Shown piece by piece: positions 43,259-58,200 of a stretch of 64,000 bases of DNA; within the stretch, counting starts at the first letter, position 1, and every line of letters starts with the position of its first letter. This DNA is from Prillingera fragicola. Lineage: Eukaryota; Basidiomycota; Tremellomycetes; Trichosporonales; Trichosporonaceae. The DNA is taken from assembly GCA_002335605.1 (NCBI GenBank), contig BEDY01000006.1, positions 1,389,192-1,453,191 of the forward strand, read 5' to 3'. Both the position numbers and the translations under genes were made by a program. The notes under the pieces were generated by a model. The model saw only the letters and a list, made by a program, of their open reading frames with translations, had not been told where the DNA came from and ran no database searches.

Positions 43259-45525
43259 TTAGTTGAATGAGAAGGGGTCCTCGGTGCTGATCGGCGCAGC
43301 GCCAAGGAGGTCAAGCAACATTTGATGATCCCACAAGTCGCTGCCGGTAAAGCCGTCGAGATCGGTAGGGAGTTGGAATGAGAGTGCAGCACCTTGCTGA
43401 GTGGAGACAAACTCCATTGCCAGAGGGTCCATGGGCACTGTAGAGGCGGCATCCTGCTGGATGGCAGGGGCTGGAGGGTCTCGGCTTGTGGTGACATCGC
43501 CCTTTAGCACCTTGTCGAGCTGCTTGCGGATGCTGACGATGCCTCGGCGAATCCCTGGACCTTGGCTTGATGCTTGCTCGAGAATGTCAAGCGACAGATG
43601 CACACGCTGCAGTGCTTCATCCCTGACAAAGGGGCTGCCGGCACGAATCACCAGGATATCAACTCCGCTGTGCTTGGTCAGTTGTGACTGTTAGCGTCCC
43701 TCGGAATCACACTCACGCTGAAATGAAGCAACAGTACAGGAACAAATAATGATGACTGAAGTGACCAAACGTGCGACCCCACAGCGAGAGCAGATCGTGT
43801 GTACCAGCGGCGGCGTTGCGACAGTGATTCAGCGCGGAGGAAGCCAAGGTCGAACGCGAATTGCTGGTCAAGAGCGGCCGGAAGATCAAGATGCGAATGG
43901 TATGATACAGCAAGCTACTCGAGTCAGCTCGGCGTCGAAATAGATCCATACTTTAATATGACAACGTTTGACGGTGGGCTTACAGCTGGAAGCATGGGTG
44001 CTTCGATCTTTAGCTCGGCGGGCAGCTCCTTACGCCAGGTATTGAGACGGTCGACAGCTGCAGCAATAAAGGACACGCTTCGGGTATTTGGGCTACCGGG
44101 AGAGTACATGTTGGTCAAAATGGACTCCAAGATGACATTTAGGCGAGAGCTGTGGCAGAGAGCAAACGACTTGAGGAGCCTGGTCTTGGGGTATGGCCTA
44201 CTAGTCAGTACTGTACAACTCTTGCTTGTCTGGCATACCTTCCAAGAGGGAGTGTTTGCCCTGGTTGAAGCTGAGGCTGCCAATCGACATCATCCTCTGG
44301 ATCAGGCGGCAGCTCTGGCGTAAATCCTGGGCGACATGGCAACCCCGGCTCCCGCCCAAGAGTCAGGCTCATGGTCTTGTCCCAGCAGTAGGCCGACCAG
44401 AAGAGGCGCCGACGCATGTGGTTGTCTTCCTCGCTAAAGTTTGTCGACAATGCATCCTCGTTGACGGGGAGGTGCAACCCCATCTGCCCAGGTCAGCGGG
44501 ACTCCTACTCGGCGTTGGACACACGTCTTGCATCATTCGAATGGCCATTCCGGTGAGCATCCATGCTTGATTCGTCTTTCCGGTGGCGCTCTGCCGGCCT
44601 GCAAATCCAAGCAGTGCTTCTACGACGAGTCAGTGACTGGGCCCAAGGCCAACACTCACGGATAGTAGGGATGCGTGGCTGGCCCATCGTCTCCTCGGCC
44701 AACATGCCCATGGCAAGGCTCACATACTGCTCGCCACGGGCCTCTCGTTCCCGTTCGTTCATTCCGTACGTCAGGCGAATGCCGGTAATGTAGATGATGA
44801 TGAGGAGAAACTCGGAAAAGTATGGCCCATCCAGAGCCATGTCCCGGATGAACGTAGGGCGGTGAACGACGGCGTACACGGGGCTGGCCCACGAAAAGTA
44901 GGCATTCATCCACGTCTCGCCCTCTTCAGTTGTTGCATATCGGTGCCGCAGCCGTGCTGCTGCTTGGAGTCGTTCGTCCGTCCACACCTGTGGTGACTCG
45001 GTCTCGGTCAATCGCGGGCTGGACGCTGCACTGATCCGTTCCCCGCTATCGTCAAACATGGACAGCTCGCCGTGATACACTGGCTTGGCTGCGGTGCCAA
45101 GATGATACTGCGGCCGGCCCAAGCCGTCTTCGGCTGGTTGTTCGACAATGGTTTCGGGCGACCTGTCAGTGACAGAGTATTGGCGGCCAACTGATGGCGA
45201 GGTTGCGTCCTGACAGTTGTTCAGTGCTTCCAGCCGCCGAAGTCGACGTTCAAAATCAGTAGCCAGCGCGCCAAAGTCTGCAGCAGAATGTGGTTTGGGC
45301 TTCTTTCTCGTGCGATCAACCGCCTCGCAAAGCGTGTTGGTCTCCCGACACATCTTACACGGGGGCGACTCGATGCCTTCACATTTGATCTTGCGCTCCC
45401 TGCATGACTGGGGATGGTCAGGGAGGAGTGCTCATCAAGCCGCTTACATAGCAGCTCTGTCCATATTGGCGCTTCTTGTATCGCTTGGGCCCCGCATATC
45501 CAGCGTTTGTAGAGTCGTCCGTCAT
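43259..45525 (-). CDS. Zn2Cys6 transcription factor (TF3), fungal-specific TF domain
   Basis: Multi-exon minus-strand gene from MTDDSTNAGY (45525) to DPFSFN (stop at 43259-43261), roughly 600-650 residues. The zinc cluster is split by the first intron: GQSCY joins SCRERKIKC, followed by EGIESPPCKMCRETNTLC, giving the canonical six cysteines. The middle homology region includes WMNAYFSWASPVYAVVHRPTF and ITGIRLTYGMNERE, then the fungal_trans-type signature RRRLFWSAYCWDKTMSLTLGR. It is not close to TF1/TF2. It is divergent from an ACS-family permease, which may be its target, and the beta-galactosidase/OPT pair lies just beyond. Confidence 0.9.
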
Positions 45526-46188
45526 GGGTCTCTGGTCGTGTCGTGTCGTGGTAGGAGAACAACAACAACAGGTAGGTGATTCCCACCAAGCATTTGCAGA
45601 TGCCGCCAATCCGGATACCGGATGTTGCTCGACAAGTGCGTGGCGTTCCAGCCCGCAAAGGACATGGCCGTCAGGCCGACATGGATGGTGGGCGGTGGGT
45701 CACTGCTCCTGGGTGGGCAGCGCATACCGCTTTTGCACGGCAGTCGTCCCGCCGGCTACTCGTTGGGAAAGACAATGTCTTAGTGAATGGATCACATGAT
45801 CCTCCTGCGAGAGTAGGCGCTGCTGCTACACCTCTGCTCATCACTCGCACATGTTGCAGTGGTGGTGCATACGACTGCAGTGCACGGAAACTGGCAAAGT
45901 GAGAATCCCGAATACCTGGTGTTGTCGACAGGGTGGATATGCCAAGGGATGATGCCCTGATCAATTGCGACTCCAATCCCACTGGGACCACCACCACCAC
46001 CATTCTTCTTGCAATAACAAACATTCCCAGTTTCCGGGCAGCCGTTTCCCCGCACTGCGACATGATTGCCACCCAGCAAGGCTACGGCCGTATCCATCTG
46101 GACACGCATGCTGTTGGACATATATCATGCAGCAGCAACAGCTGTGTTGCCCATCATCATCGACCGACCAACAGACGACGCCTTCGAC
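45526..46188. other. Divergent promoter region, TF3 / ACS permease
   Basis: A 663-bp gap holding the CCG-N5-CGG element listed separately and an ACC repeat (45988-46003). No gene supported. Confidence 0.5.
45611..45621. promoter_or_regulatory. CCG-N5-CGG everted site near TF3
   Basis: CCGGATACCGG places CCG and CGG half-sites five bases apart, about 86 bp upstream of the TF3 start codon. Everted CGG half-sites with fixed spacing are typical for Zn2Cys6 dimers, so autoregulation or control by another such factor is plausible. A single site can easily arise by chance in GC-rich DNA. Confidence 0.3.
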
Positions 46189-47839
46189 ATGAACAAGACT
46201 GGATCAATCTCACACGATGGCGAGAAGGGCGAGATCGAGCTGGTGGAGGCGACTGCAGTCACCGAGTACACGCCAGACGAGGAGCGTCGCTTGTTGTTAA
46301 AGTTGGACCTGATCCTCATCCCCTTTGCAATGATGCTGTACATTAGCGCCTATCTCGGTGAGTTGGACGGCACCTCGCACACGATGTGAGCTAACGGCCA
46401 GACCGCGGTAATCTTGGCAACGCTCGGCTGATGGGTCTCGAGAAGGATACGCTGAGCAACAATGACACGCACTACAGCATTGCTCTGGTATGTTTCTACA
46501 TCACATACATTGTCTTTGCCATTCCGGGTACGCTTGCGAGCAAATACATGCTGCCGTCGACTTCCTTGGCGATTGGGTGTGCCTTGTGGTCGGCAGCAGC
46601 CACCTGCATGGCTGCCACCCACAACTCGGCGGGCGTGTTCGTGTGCCGCCTGTTCGTCGGTATCGGCGAAGCCATGTTTGGTCAAGCCGTCGCCCTCCTG
46701 TTCAGTTTCTGGTACACTAAGCCTGAGCTCGCCAAGCGTATCGGCATCTTCATCAGTGCTGGAAGTCTGGCCGGAGCATTCGGCGGCCTGATCGCTTTCG
46801 GTGTCAACTCTATTCCAAGCTCCCACATGGCTCTGTGGCGCGCTCTGTTTTTGAGTAAGCGGTACTCGGTGTGCTGCATACTGACAATCCCCAGTCGAGG
46901 GTCTTCCCGGGTTTGTTCTCGCCATCAGCATCTATCTTTTCCTGCCAACGTATCCCACTGCCAAGTCACGCTACCTCACTGCCCGCCAGCGCGAGGTCGC
47001 CATTGCTCGCATGGCCCGCGAGTCCACGAGCGAAGGCAACACTGGCATTGACAAGCGTGCCCTCAAGCGTGCTTTTACCGACTGGAAAGTCTATGTCATG
47101 GCCCTCATGTATGCCAGCATGAACGTCAACCTCAGCAGTATCGGCGGATTTTTGCCCACGATTGTCAAGAACATGGGCTACACTGCTGCCCGGGCTCAGC
47201 TCTTCACGGTTCCGCCCTACGCAGTCGCTCTTGCTGTCACGGTTATTGTTGCCAGCATTTCAGACCGGATGCAATCCCGAGGGTGAGTTTGATTTTCCAG
47301 AGCAAGTACAGTGCGGCTGACATGAACAGCATTCCCCTCGCTTGCACCTACCTCATCGGTGTTGTCGGCTGGGCATTGCTCTTGAGCCTCAACGCTACGT
47401 CTAAGGCCTCCTCGATTCTATCTGCACGATACTTTGGCGTCGTCTGTGTTGTTGCACCCGCCTACGCCACAATCCCTCTGCAACTCTCATGGGTGTCCAG
47501 CAACAATCCGGCCCAGACTCAGCGCGCCGTGGCGCTAGGCATGCTCAACACCATCGGCCAGCTGGGCTCTATCCTTGGAAGCTTTAGCTTCCCATCGTCG
47601 GAAGGGCCTCAGTACAAGCGTGGTGTCGGCGTCAACATTGGTTTCCAGTGCTTTGGAGCTGCCGTTGCTCTTGCGATGACGGCGTGGCTCCGCCGGGAGA
47701 ACCGCCGGAGGGACAGCGTCGAGGGGAAACCGATGGGTACCGAGGGGCTGGACGTTCAGACAGACTTTGACTTGGCAAAGGGTGAGTGGGTCATCTGGTG
47801 AAGTGTATTGACAATACAGGTTACCGTTATGTGGTGTAA
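46189..47839 (+). CDS. MFS permease, anion:cation symporter family
   Basis: About five exons give roughly 490 residues starting MNKTGSISHDGEKGE and ending GYRYVV; the short last exon (47820-47839) is required to complete the frame. After an acidic N-terminus with TPDEERRLLLKLDL, helix 1 leads into YLDRGNLGNARL (Asp made across intron 1), the classic ACS-family signature. PGTLASKY, FVCRLFVGIGEAMFG and FSFWYTKPELAKR follow in the expected loops. Twelve hydrophobic segments are present. Likely a proton-coupled importer of an organic anion or vitamin at the plasma membrane. Divergent from TF3 and convergent with the beta-galactosidase gene. Confidence 0.9.
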
Positions 47840-48105
47840 GGGCATTGGGTGTGATCAAGACTCGCAAGGAAAGGATTTATGAATCAGAGTTGTACATGTG
47901 GTATGGACTCGGTGGTACTGCAGCCAGCATGTGACATGGGTTGGCAAACGCAGCCGCAGTTGACACCTTGAACAATCTTTCCTCACATCAACATCCAGCG
48001 GTTCCATGGCGAAGGCACCTGCATGTGATCCCGTAGGATGCTGAGCAGCAGAAGCATTGCATCTATCCCTTTCAGTTCAACTACAGACTCTACCGATCAA
48101 AGTGT

Positions 48106-51877
<3,772 letters not shown>

Positions 51878-54800
51878 ATGGCAGGACTTGAGAAGATTGA
51901 AGACAAGCCGGTGACACAGTTTGTGGTGAGTACAGATCCCAACATCGCCGCCACACTCGATCGAGAAACAGCTTGGACACCGAGTGCCGGATGTGGAGTA
52001 TCCGGCGTCTCATTGTCCAAACTTGTCTCCTTCATCCACTGACCCGCCCAGGAGGACGTTTATGCAGACAAGGCCGACATCTCCAAGGCTGAGACGCCCG
52101 ACCTCTCGGCGCAGCTTCTAGCGGCGGGCTACATTCAAGTCACCCAGGATGAGCTGATCGCCCTCGAGGCCAAGTTGCCGACCATGACTGCCGAGCAGGC
52201 CAAGACTGTGAGGTTGAGCTAGAAGTTCGGTGTTGACGCTCTTAGGTCATGGAGGAGCTGTACCCCGTGCATGTCCACGACCCTCGCTACGACCCCGAAA
52301 CTCTGGCGCGCATGAAGCTGCACATCGAGGACAGCACAGTCTTTGCCAACCCCGAGCACTATGAGCTCCTCATCTACGAGATGCGTATCTTTGCTCTTCT
52401 CACCACTACGAGCTCGGCATACCCAGAGGTCCGCGCTGTTGCATCCAATGAAGATAACCCCGAGCTCCCCTCTCTCACGATCCGTGTGTTCGTCCTCGGT
52501 ACAATGCTCTCCGCCATCGCCTGCGTCATCAACGCGGTCTTCAGCCTGCGTTACCCCGGTATCAAGATCTCGGCGGGCATGGTCCAGCTGTTGACCTGTG
52601 CGTCACCGGACATTTGGCACTACTGACCCTTTAGACCCTCTCGGTGTTGCTTGGACCAAGGTTATGCCCAACTGGCACGTCTTCGGCGCTGCCCTCAACC
52701 CAGGAGTACGTCCGCCACCGTGGGACATCCACTGACTTTACAGCCTTTCGGCAAGAAGGAACATCTCCTAATCTACTGCATGGCTGTGCTCGGTGTCAGC
52801 TTTCCGCCAACTCAGCACTTGATCTTTGTTCAAGCCATGCCCCAGGTGAGTAAATGTGACCATGTCCGCCTTCTGACGCGTGCAGTACTTCAACATGGAC
52901 TATGCGCGCCAGCCGGGGTACCAGTTCCTCGGTGCTCTCGGTACCAACCTCATTGGGTTTGGATTCGCTGGTCTGACTCGTCGCTTCCTCGTCTACCCCT
53001 CGTACTGCGTCTGGCCTGCGAGTCTCGGCACAGTCGCCATCAACAATGCCCTGCATGAACAGAGCGGCGAAAAGACACCTGTCAAGGGTCCCATGGGCAC
53101 CACCTGGCGGGCTAGCATGTACAAGTGCTTTTGGATTGTCTTCGGTATCGAGTTCTTGTGAGTGGTTGTAAGCTGGTCTGCGCTGATACGCAAGCTACTA
53201 CTTTTTCCCGTCGTTTATGTTCACAAACCTCACCATCTTTGACTGGATGGCATGGATCAAGCCTACCAGCGGTAAGCTCGTCGCTATCACTAGCGGCAAC
53301 TGGGCAGTCGGGTTCGGATTCAACCCTCTCAACACATTTGATTACGCGTACTTGACCAATCCTGGTGCGTTAGATTCAGCAGTTTTTAGTTTTTGTGCCA
53401 GAACTGACTCTCCAGGCGGTTACTACCCCCAGTTCATCCACTACAACTACACCATCGGAATCACCGCTGGCATGCTCGTGTGGGTAGTCAAGAATCTTGG
53501 GTTTCCATGTGCTGACTCTGTAGGTCTCTCATTGTGTGGTTCCGCAACGGTTGGAGCTCTGGCTACCTCCCGGTCAATGCGACCACGACCTTTGACAACA
53601 CGGGTGCCTCGTACACGGTTACCAACATTGTGGACAAGAACGGTGTTCTGGACACGGTCAAGTACCAGCAGTACTCGGCCCCGTACATGTCGGCCGCGTC
53701 GATCATCAGCACTATGGGCACATTCATGTTCACCGCAAGCAGTGAGTAGTCTGTGGCAAGCTGGCGCTGACAACAAAGCCTTGACGCATACTGTGTTGTA
53801 CAACTATCGTGAAGTCAAGCTTGGGTTCACCAGCTTCTACCTCGACTTCAAGAACTGGTTCCGCCGTCGCATGGGCAAGCCTGACCAGGAGTCGCAGTTG
53901 AAGCAGACTCCGGACATCCACAAGCGTCTCATGGATGCCTATCCCGAGGTCCCGGAGTGGTGGGTGAGTACATTATAACGAGGTGGGGATACGACTAACG
54001 ACCCCAGTTCCTCTGCATTCTTGTCACAGCGGCTCTGCTCAGTTTTATCTGTCTTGGTGTTTACACACCTGTCAGCCCTGCAGTCGTCCTGGCGGCACCG
54101 ATTCTTACCATGATCTTCATCGTCCCTGTGGGTATCGTGTCTGCGATCTCGGGCCTGCAGCCAAGTCTCAACATCATTTCGGAGATGTTTGGTGGCCTGA
54201 TCTTTGGTGGCGACACCATGGCCGTCCAGTTCTTCCGCATGTTCGGTTCTGAGCCAATCTACCATGCTTTGATTTACGCAAACGACCTCAAGCTTGGCCA
54301 GTATGTCCACATCAACCCGCGTCACATGTTTGTCGTCCAGATGTGGGGGGCGATTATTGGTACCGTCCTAACCGTTGCCCAATGGGACTGGCTCATGGAC
54401 CTGCCTGGCATTTGCACCGACGACGCACCTTTCCGCCTCATCTGCCCGAATGAGCAGACCAACTACACGGGTGAGCCAAACGAAACGGTCGGCTGCGCTG
54501 GAGCTAACGTGAAGCTTTCATCTTCTGGGGCACTATTGGTGTGAAGCGGCTCTTCGGAAAGGGAGGCCGTTACACCCTCCTCCTCATTGGCTTCCCCGTT
54601 GGCATTGCTATTCCCATTAGTGCGTTGTCATGCCTGGCCCTGCTAACAGGCAGTCTTCTTCTTTCTCAAGAAGCTCTTCCCTCGCTCCAAGATTCTCCAG
54701 GCAACCCACCCGCTGCTGCTCACCTTGGCGTTCGGCTACTTTATCGGGTACGTCAAATCACGCCCATCTGTCAGGGAAATATTGCTAACAACTCAGCGGT

Positions 54801-55112
54801 CACTGGAGTTCATACTTCCCCGGCGTGGTCATCAACTGGTTCTCTTGGAACTATCTCAAGGTCCACTATCTCGAGTTCTGGTCTCGCTACAACTACGTGA
54901 CGCTCGGTGCCATCTCCTCGGCTTTCCCGGTTAACGCGATCCTCACCTTTTTCGCCTTTGCCTTCCCGGGCATCAACTTCCCCGAGTGGTGGGGTACTGT
55001 CGGTGGCAAACCGGGCTGCATTGGTAACTGGACCAACGAGGCTTGTGCGCCGTTCAAGATTGATCCTGCTGTTGGATTCTTTGGCCCGCCTCCGGGTCAG
55101 ATTCCCAACTGA
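51878..55112 (+). CDS. OPT-family oligopeptide transporter
   Basis: About thirteen short introns interrupt a protein of roughly 770 residues starting MAGLEKIEDKPVTQFV and ending PPPGQIPN. Family hallmarks: the acidic N-terminus then PELPSLTIRVFVLGT at helix 1, INAVFSLRYPGIKISAG, the NPGPFGKKEHLLIYCMA segment (made by splicing), WPASLGTVAINNALH, HINPRHMFVVQMWGAIIGT and NYVTLGAISSAFPVNAIL. These proteins import small peptides such as glutathione or tetra/pentapeptides by proton coupling at the plasma membrane. It shares a promoter with the LacZ-type beta-galactosidase, an unusual partner. Confidence 0.92.
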
Positions 55113-55286
55113 GCGGCTGGCTGTGAGCGATGAATGGCGCTGGGAAGCGGTTTGGGGAGAAACAGTGTTTGAATTTGGCGCGAAGAATATGCATGGTGAC
55201 TTCATTATGACTTGCCTTTGGCAGAATAATACAAGAGATTGACACAAACGGGAGGGATGGTACTGTACAATGAGACTACTGCTTTC

Positions 55287-56465
55287 TCACAAAACAATTT
55301 CGACACCGTCGGGGGTGAACCTGTCGTGCGCCATTTGATCCCACCCGAGGGCCTTGCACTCCTCCCCCTCTCGAGCTCGCTCATATCCACTGTGCTCCTC
55401 GGTCATCGCGCAGCGGAAGCCGACAAGGCAGATGCCTGGCTGAGACACGTTGCGGCCGGTACGCGGAATGACGAGGTGCGGTTCAAGGTAGCGGTGAACG
55501 ACTCCGAAGTCGTGTAGCGCACGCACCGCCGGTAAAACAAGGCGTCTTACGGTTTAGCAGACGCTTGTTGTTTCTGCAGACACTCACAGATTGTCACGGC
55601 CGAGGTCAACAGTCAAGTCCCACGCAATCGCCTGGCCAACATCTTCGAGGATCATGAGCAACAGCTGCACCCAGTAACCCGGGCGGTCGGGCAGCGGACG
55701 CTGTCCCGCCCAAAGACCCAGAAATCCGGGCACAACTCCACCCTGCAAGTCGTGCAATCGCCCATAGATTTCAGCCTCGTCGATTACACTGTCGACAATC
55801 TCATGCATACGCCGGCCGTAGTCGACGTTGGGATCAAGGATCTTGATGATCACGGATCGAGGGGCGCAGCCGTCCCCAAAGGTAGCCTTACCTTTATACA
55901 CGTCGAACCTGACCCCGGCGCATACCAGTCGGTTCAGGACTGCGGTGCATTCGGCGCGCTTTGGGGGATCCTGAGGGATGGATTGCGTGTCCTGGTACTG
56001 GGATGGAGCGGAAGCTTTGGCGGAGGGCGGGTCTGTTGAAGCGGAAACGTCCCGGGACGGAATGTCTGGGATGCTATCCTCAAAGGACGGACGCGATGGC
56101 GAACGGGGACCGAGGGGGTCTTGGATGTCGGGGGGGGTGATAGGGTAGTTGCTGGTAGCGTCGCGGCCTTGCTTACTGGACGGACTGCTCTCACTGCTGC
56201 TCGAAGGCTCCGCGAGGGGAGGAACAGGAGCAGGAGCAGGAGAGGGAGAAGCAGGAGCAGGGGAGGGAGGAGGAGGAACCAGAGCCGGCGTCTTGCCGTC
56301 CAAATAGTCGTAGTTGGGGTCACGAATGCAGATAAAGTCGTACTCTTTGATGTCCGTGTCGGTGATGCGGGGTCCAGGGCCGGTAGTGAACTGTTTGCCA
56401 CAGGTGACTCGGAGCTTTGGGCCGTCGAACCCGTATTTGTCCTCGTCGGGTGGTGTCGAGGTCAT
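55287..56465 (-). CDS. Degenerate protein-kinase-like protein (probable pseudokinase)
   Basis: Two exons (56465-55588 and 55545-55287, 42-nt intron) give 378 residues, or the C-terminal half of a longer protein joined to the gene upstream. After a Pro/Ser-rich linker (about residues 60-170) a kinase-like fold appears: SVIIKIL carries the strand-3 Lys (about 208) and DEAEIYGRL the helix-C Glu. The catalytic loop, created after splicing as LRLVLPAVRALHDFGVV, reads HRYLEPHLVIP where fungal kinases of this type have HGD-LEPRN. The metal-binding motif reads LVGFRCA instead of IDFG.A. Thus both catalytic aspartates are replaced (Tyr and Gly), so kinase activity is unlikely. The stop of the upstream gene is only 34 bp before this ATG. 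Confidence 0.7.
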
Positions 56466-56499
56466 GTCGCTCGTACAAGTGGGGGTGGGGGTGGATGCG

Positions 56500-57888
56500 T
56501 TAATATACGAGCGGGACGATGGTGATGATGGAGTAAGTAGTAGACATGGTGGGAAGAGGTGGTGGTGGTTGTCTGGAGGAGCGCGGAAGCAAATAATGCC
56601 TGGCGGCCGTTACGTAACGCGGTTTCTTGGCCACACCTGCACCACCTCCACCAGCACCACCACCAGCAGTTGTGTGTCGTTGAGCCGTTCGAAGTAGCTC
56701 GTCCGGTGTCGATGTTGGCGTCGGTACCACGGGTGATCCCTTTAGAATAGAGTCCAGTACTGCCTCAGACACAAGGCACCCCTGGTCCACAGGGGGTGCG
56801 AACGCTGCGGCCAAAGCCAGCGACAATGGGCTCACACGCAACCGTTCCCCATGTGGCCCGGTTACGATGCTGTCAAGATGGCCAGGCAGAGTAATGGGGC
56901 CGGCGTATTCGATAGTTGACCGCGATGTGATGCGTAGAAGAATCATTTCATGAACCCAGCCATACATGATCCAGCCTGTCCGTGCGCGCTGGAACTCGGC
57001 AGCCAGCTGCCAGTTAACAGGGCGAAACTCTGCTCAGCTCACCTGCATTAACGACCCCACCAACCCCGAGCCAGCATTCTCGCACTGGGGCCGCCCGTCC
57101 GTGACCGAAATGTCAAAACGTGGTTCCTTGACGATGTGCTGAACCTTCGAGTCCATTGGACGCTTCAATTCGATCAGGGCGCGTGCTGCCAAGGTTCGCG
57201 GCTCTTCACCAGACTCAGATACCTCTGTTGAGAGCAGGACATCGCTTGAACCCTTGTCTCCTGAGCCAGGAACATAGTAACCCTTGGTAATGCCGACCCT
57301 TGGTGCCCGGCCTGGCTTGAACAGTGAGGGTTCAAGGAGAATGAGGTTCACAATGGGCAGGTGCACGTCGCGGTGTACGCTCTGCAGATCTGCCTCTACA
57401 TGGTGGACAGGACGGTTGGCACAGTGCCTGCGCATGCAGACCAGCTCTGTCTCCAGCCTGTGTAGAAACTCTGCTGGCACAGGGTCATCCGACAGGGCAT
57501 CGAGCAATGGGTCGAAGTAGGCTTGAAGGAGCTGAGATTGGTGCTGCTTGATGAAGGAAAGGCGTGCATCCGGGCCTACTAAGACATCCAGTAGGTTGCT
57601 GAACTGACGTTCTTCCGAGGTCGGCTCCCGCTCTTCGCTGACGTTGACGGGACGCAACCTCGAAGACGGCTTGACCGTCTTGAAAGTCAAGTGCGGCTCA
57701 CCAGGAGGAGCTTGGTACACGCTGTGGGCTCGGGCCGTGTTCAGCGAGTGCGTCGTGAGCCCTGGAACATGTTGGAGGGTTGTCGGTACCGCGAACGGTG
57801 TCAAGCTCTCGTAGGTCAGAGAAAAGACAAGGTCGATTGGGCGAGTCACGCCAGGGGTGAACTGTGGGGCGGAGGACGGAGCTGTCAT
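56500..57888 (-). CDS. Uncharacterised protein with PD-(D/E)XK-like core, upstream partner of the pseudokinase
   Basis: Two exons (57888-57043 and 57006-56500, 36-nt intron) give 450 residues from MTAPSSAPQFTPG. No signal peptide. The central part shows SDVLLSTEV, then LAARALIELKRP, where the E-x-K after a preceding acidic strand resembles a restriction-endonuclease-like core, followed by SLMQLAAEFQRARTGWIMYGWVHEMILLRI (joined across the intron), similar in layout to the Q-helix and terminal strands of such folds. Proteins pairing such a domain with a kinase domain are known in fungi and in Crinkler-type proteins; assignment here is inference. The frame ends in a low-complexity PPPPL tail just 34 bp before the pseudokinase ATG, so an intron probably joins the two into one protein of about 800 residues. 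Confidence 0.55.
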
Positions 57889-58200
57889 TGCTTGATGGTG
57901 TCGTCTGGCCGCCCACGATGCTGCTGGGTCTGCTGGTGGATTGCGATTCAAGGTGCTTGACCGTGTTGAAATGGATAGGAGCGAGTGAAGTCGACAGCTG
58001 GTGGGAACGGCGATCTGGGACGTGGACGTGGCACTGGACCGTGACTGATCGCAAGCAAACGGTGAACTTGGGCGTGCTTGACGCCCAGATCCCGGTTGTC
58101 CTCGGGTGGTGATCGATAGGTGACAGTCGGCGTCTGACGCATGTCTGGATTCACTTTCTTGGATAATCCGAGGCCGAGTTCCACCATGCACAGTGGCATC
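57889..58200. other. Short intergenic region
   Basis: Between the 3' end of the DHA1 transporter and the start of the nuclease-like gene, same strand. The minus-strand frame stays open upstream of 57888 to 58191 but begins with a GTG codon there and has no conserved motif, so the ATG at 57888 was preferred. Confidence 0.45.

Noticed and set aside
44748..44756. A further TTCCCGTTC copy
   Set aside because: It lies inside TF3 coding sequence (encoding the charged EREREAR stretch) and is isolated, so it is treated as chance.
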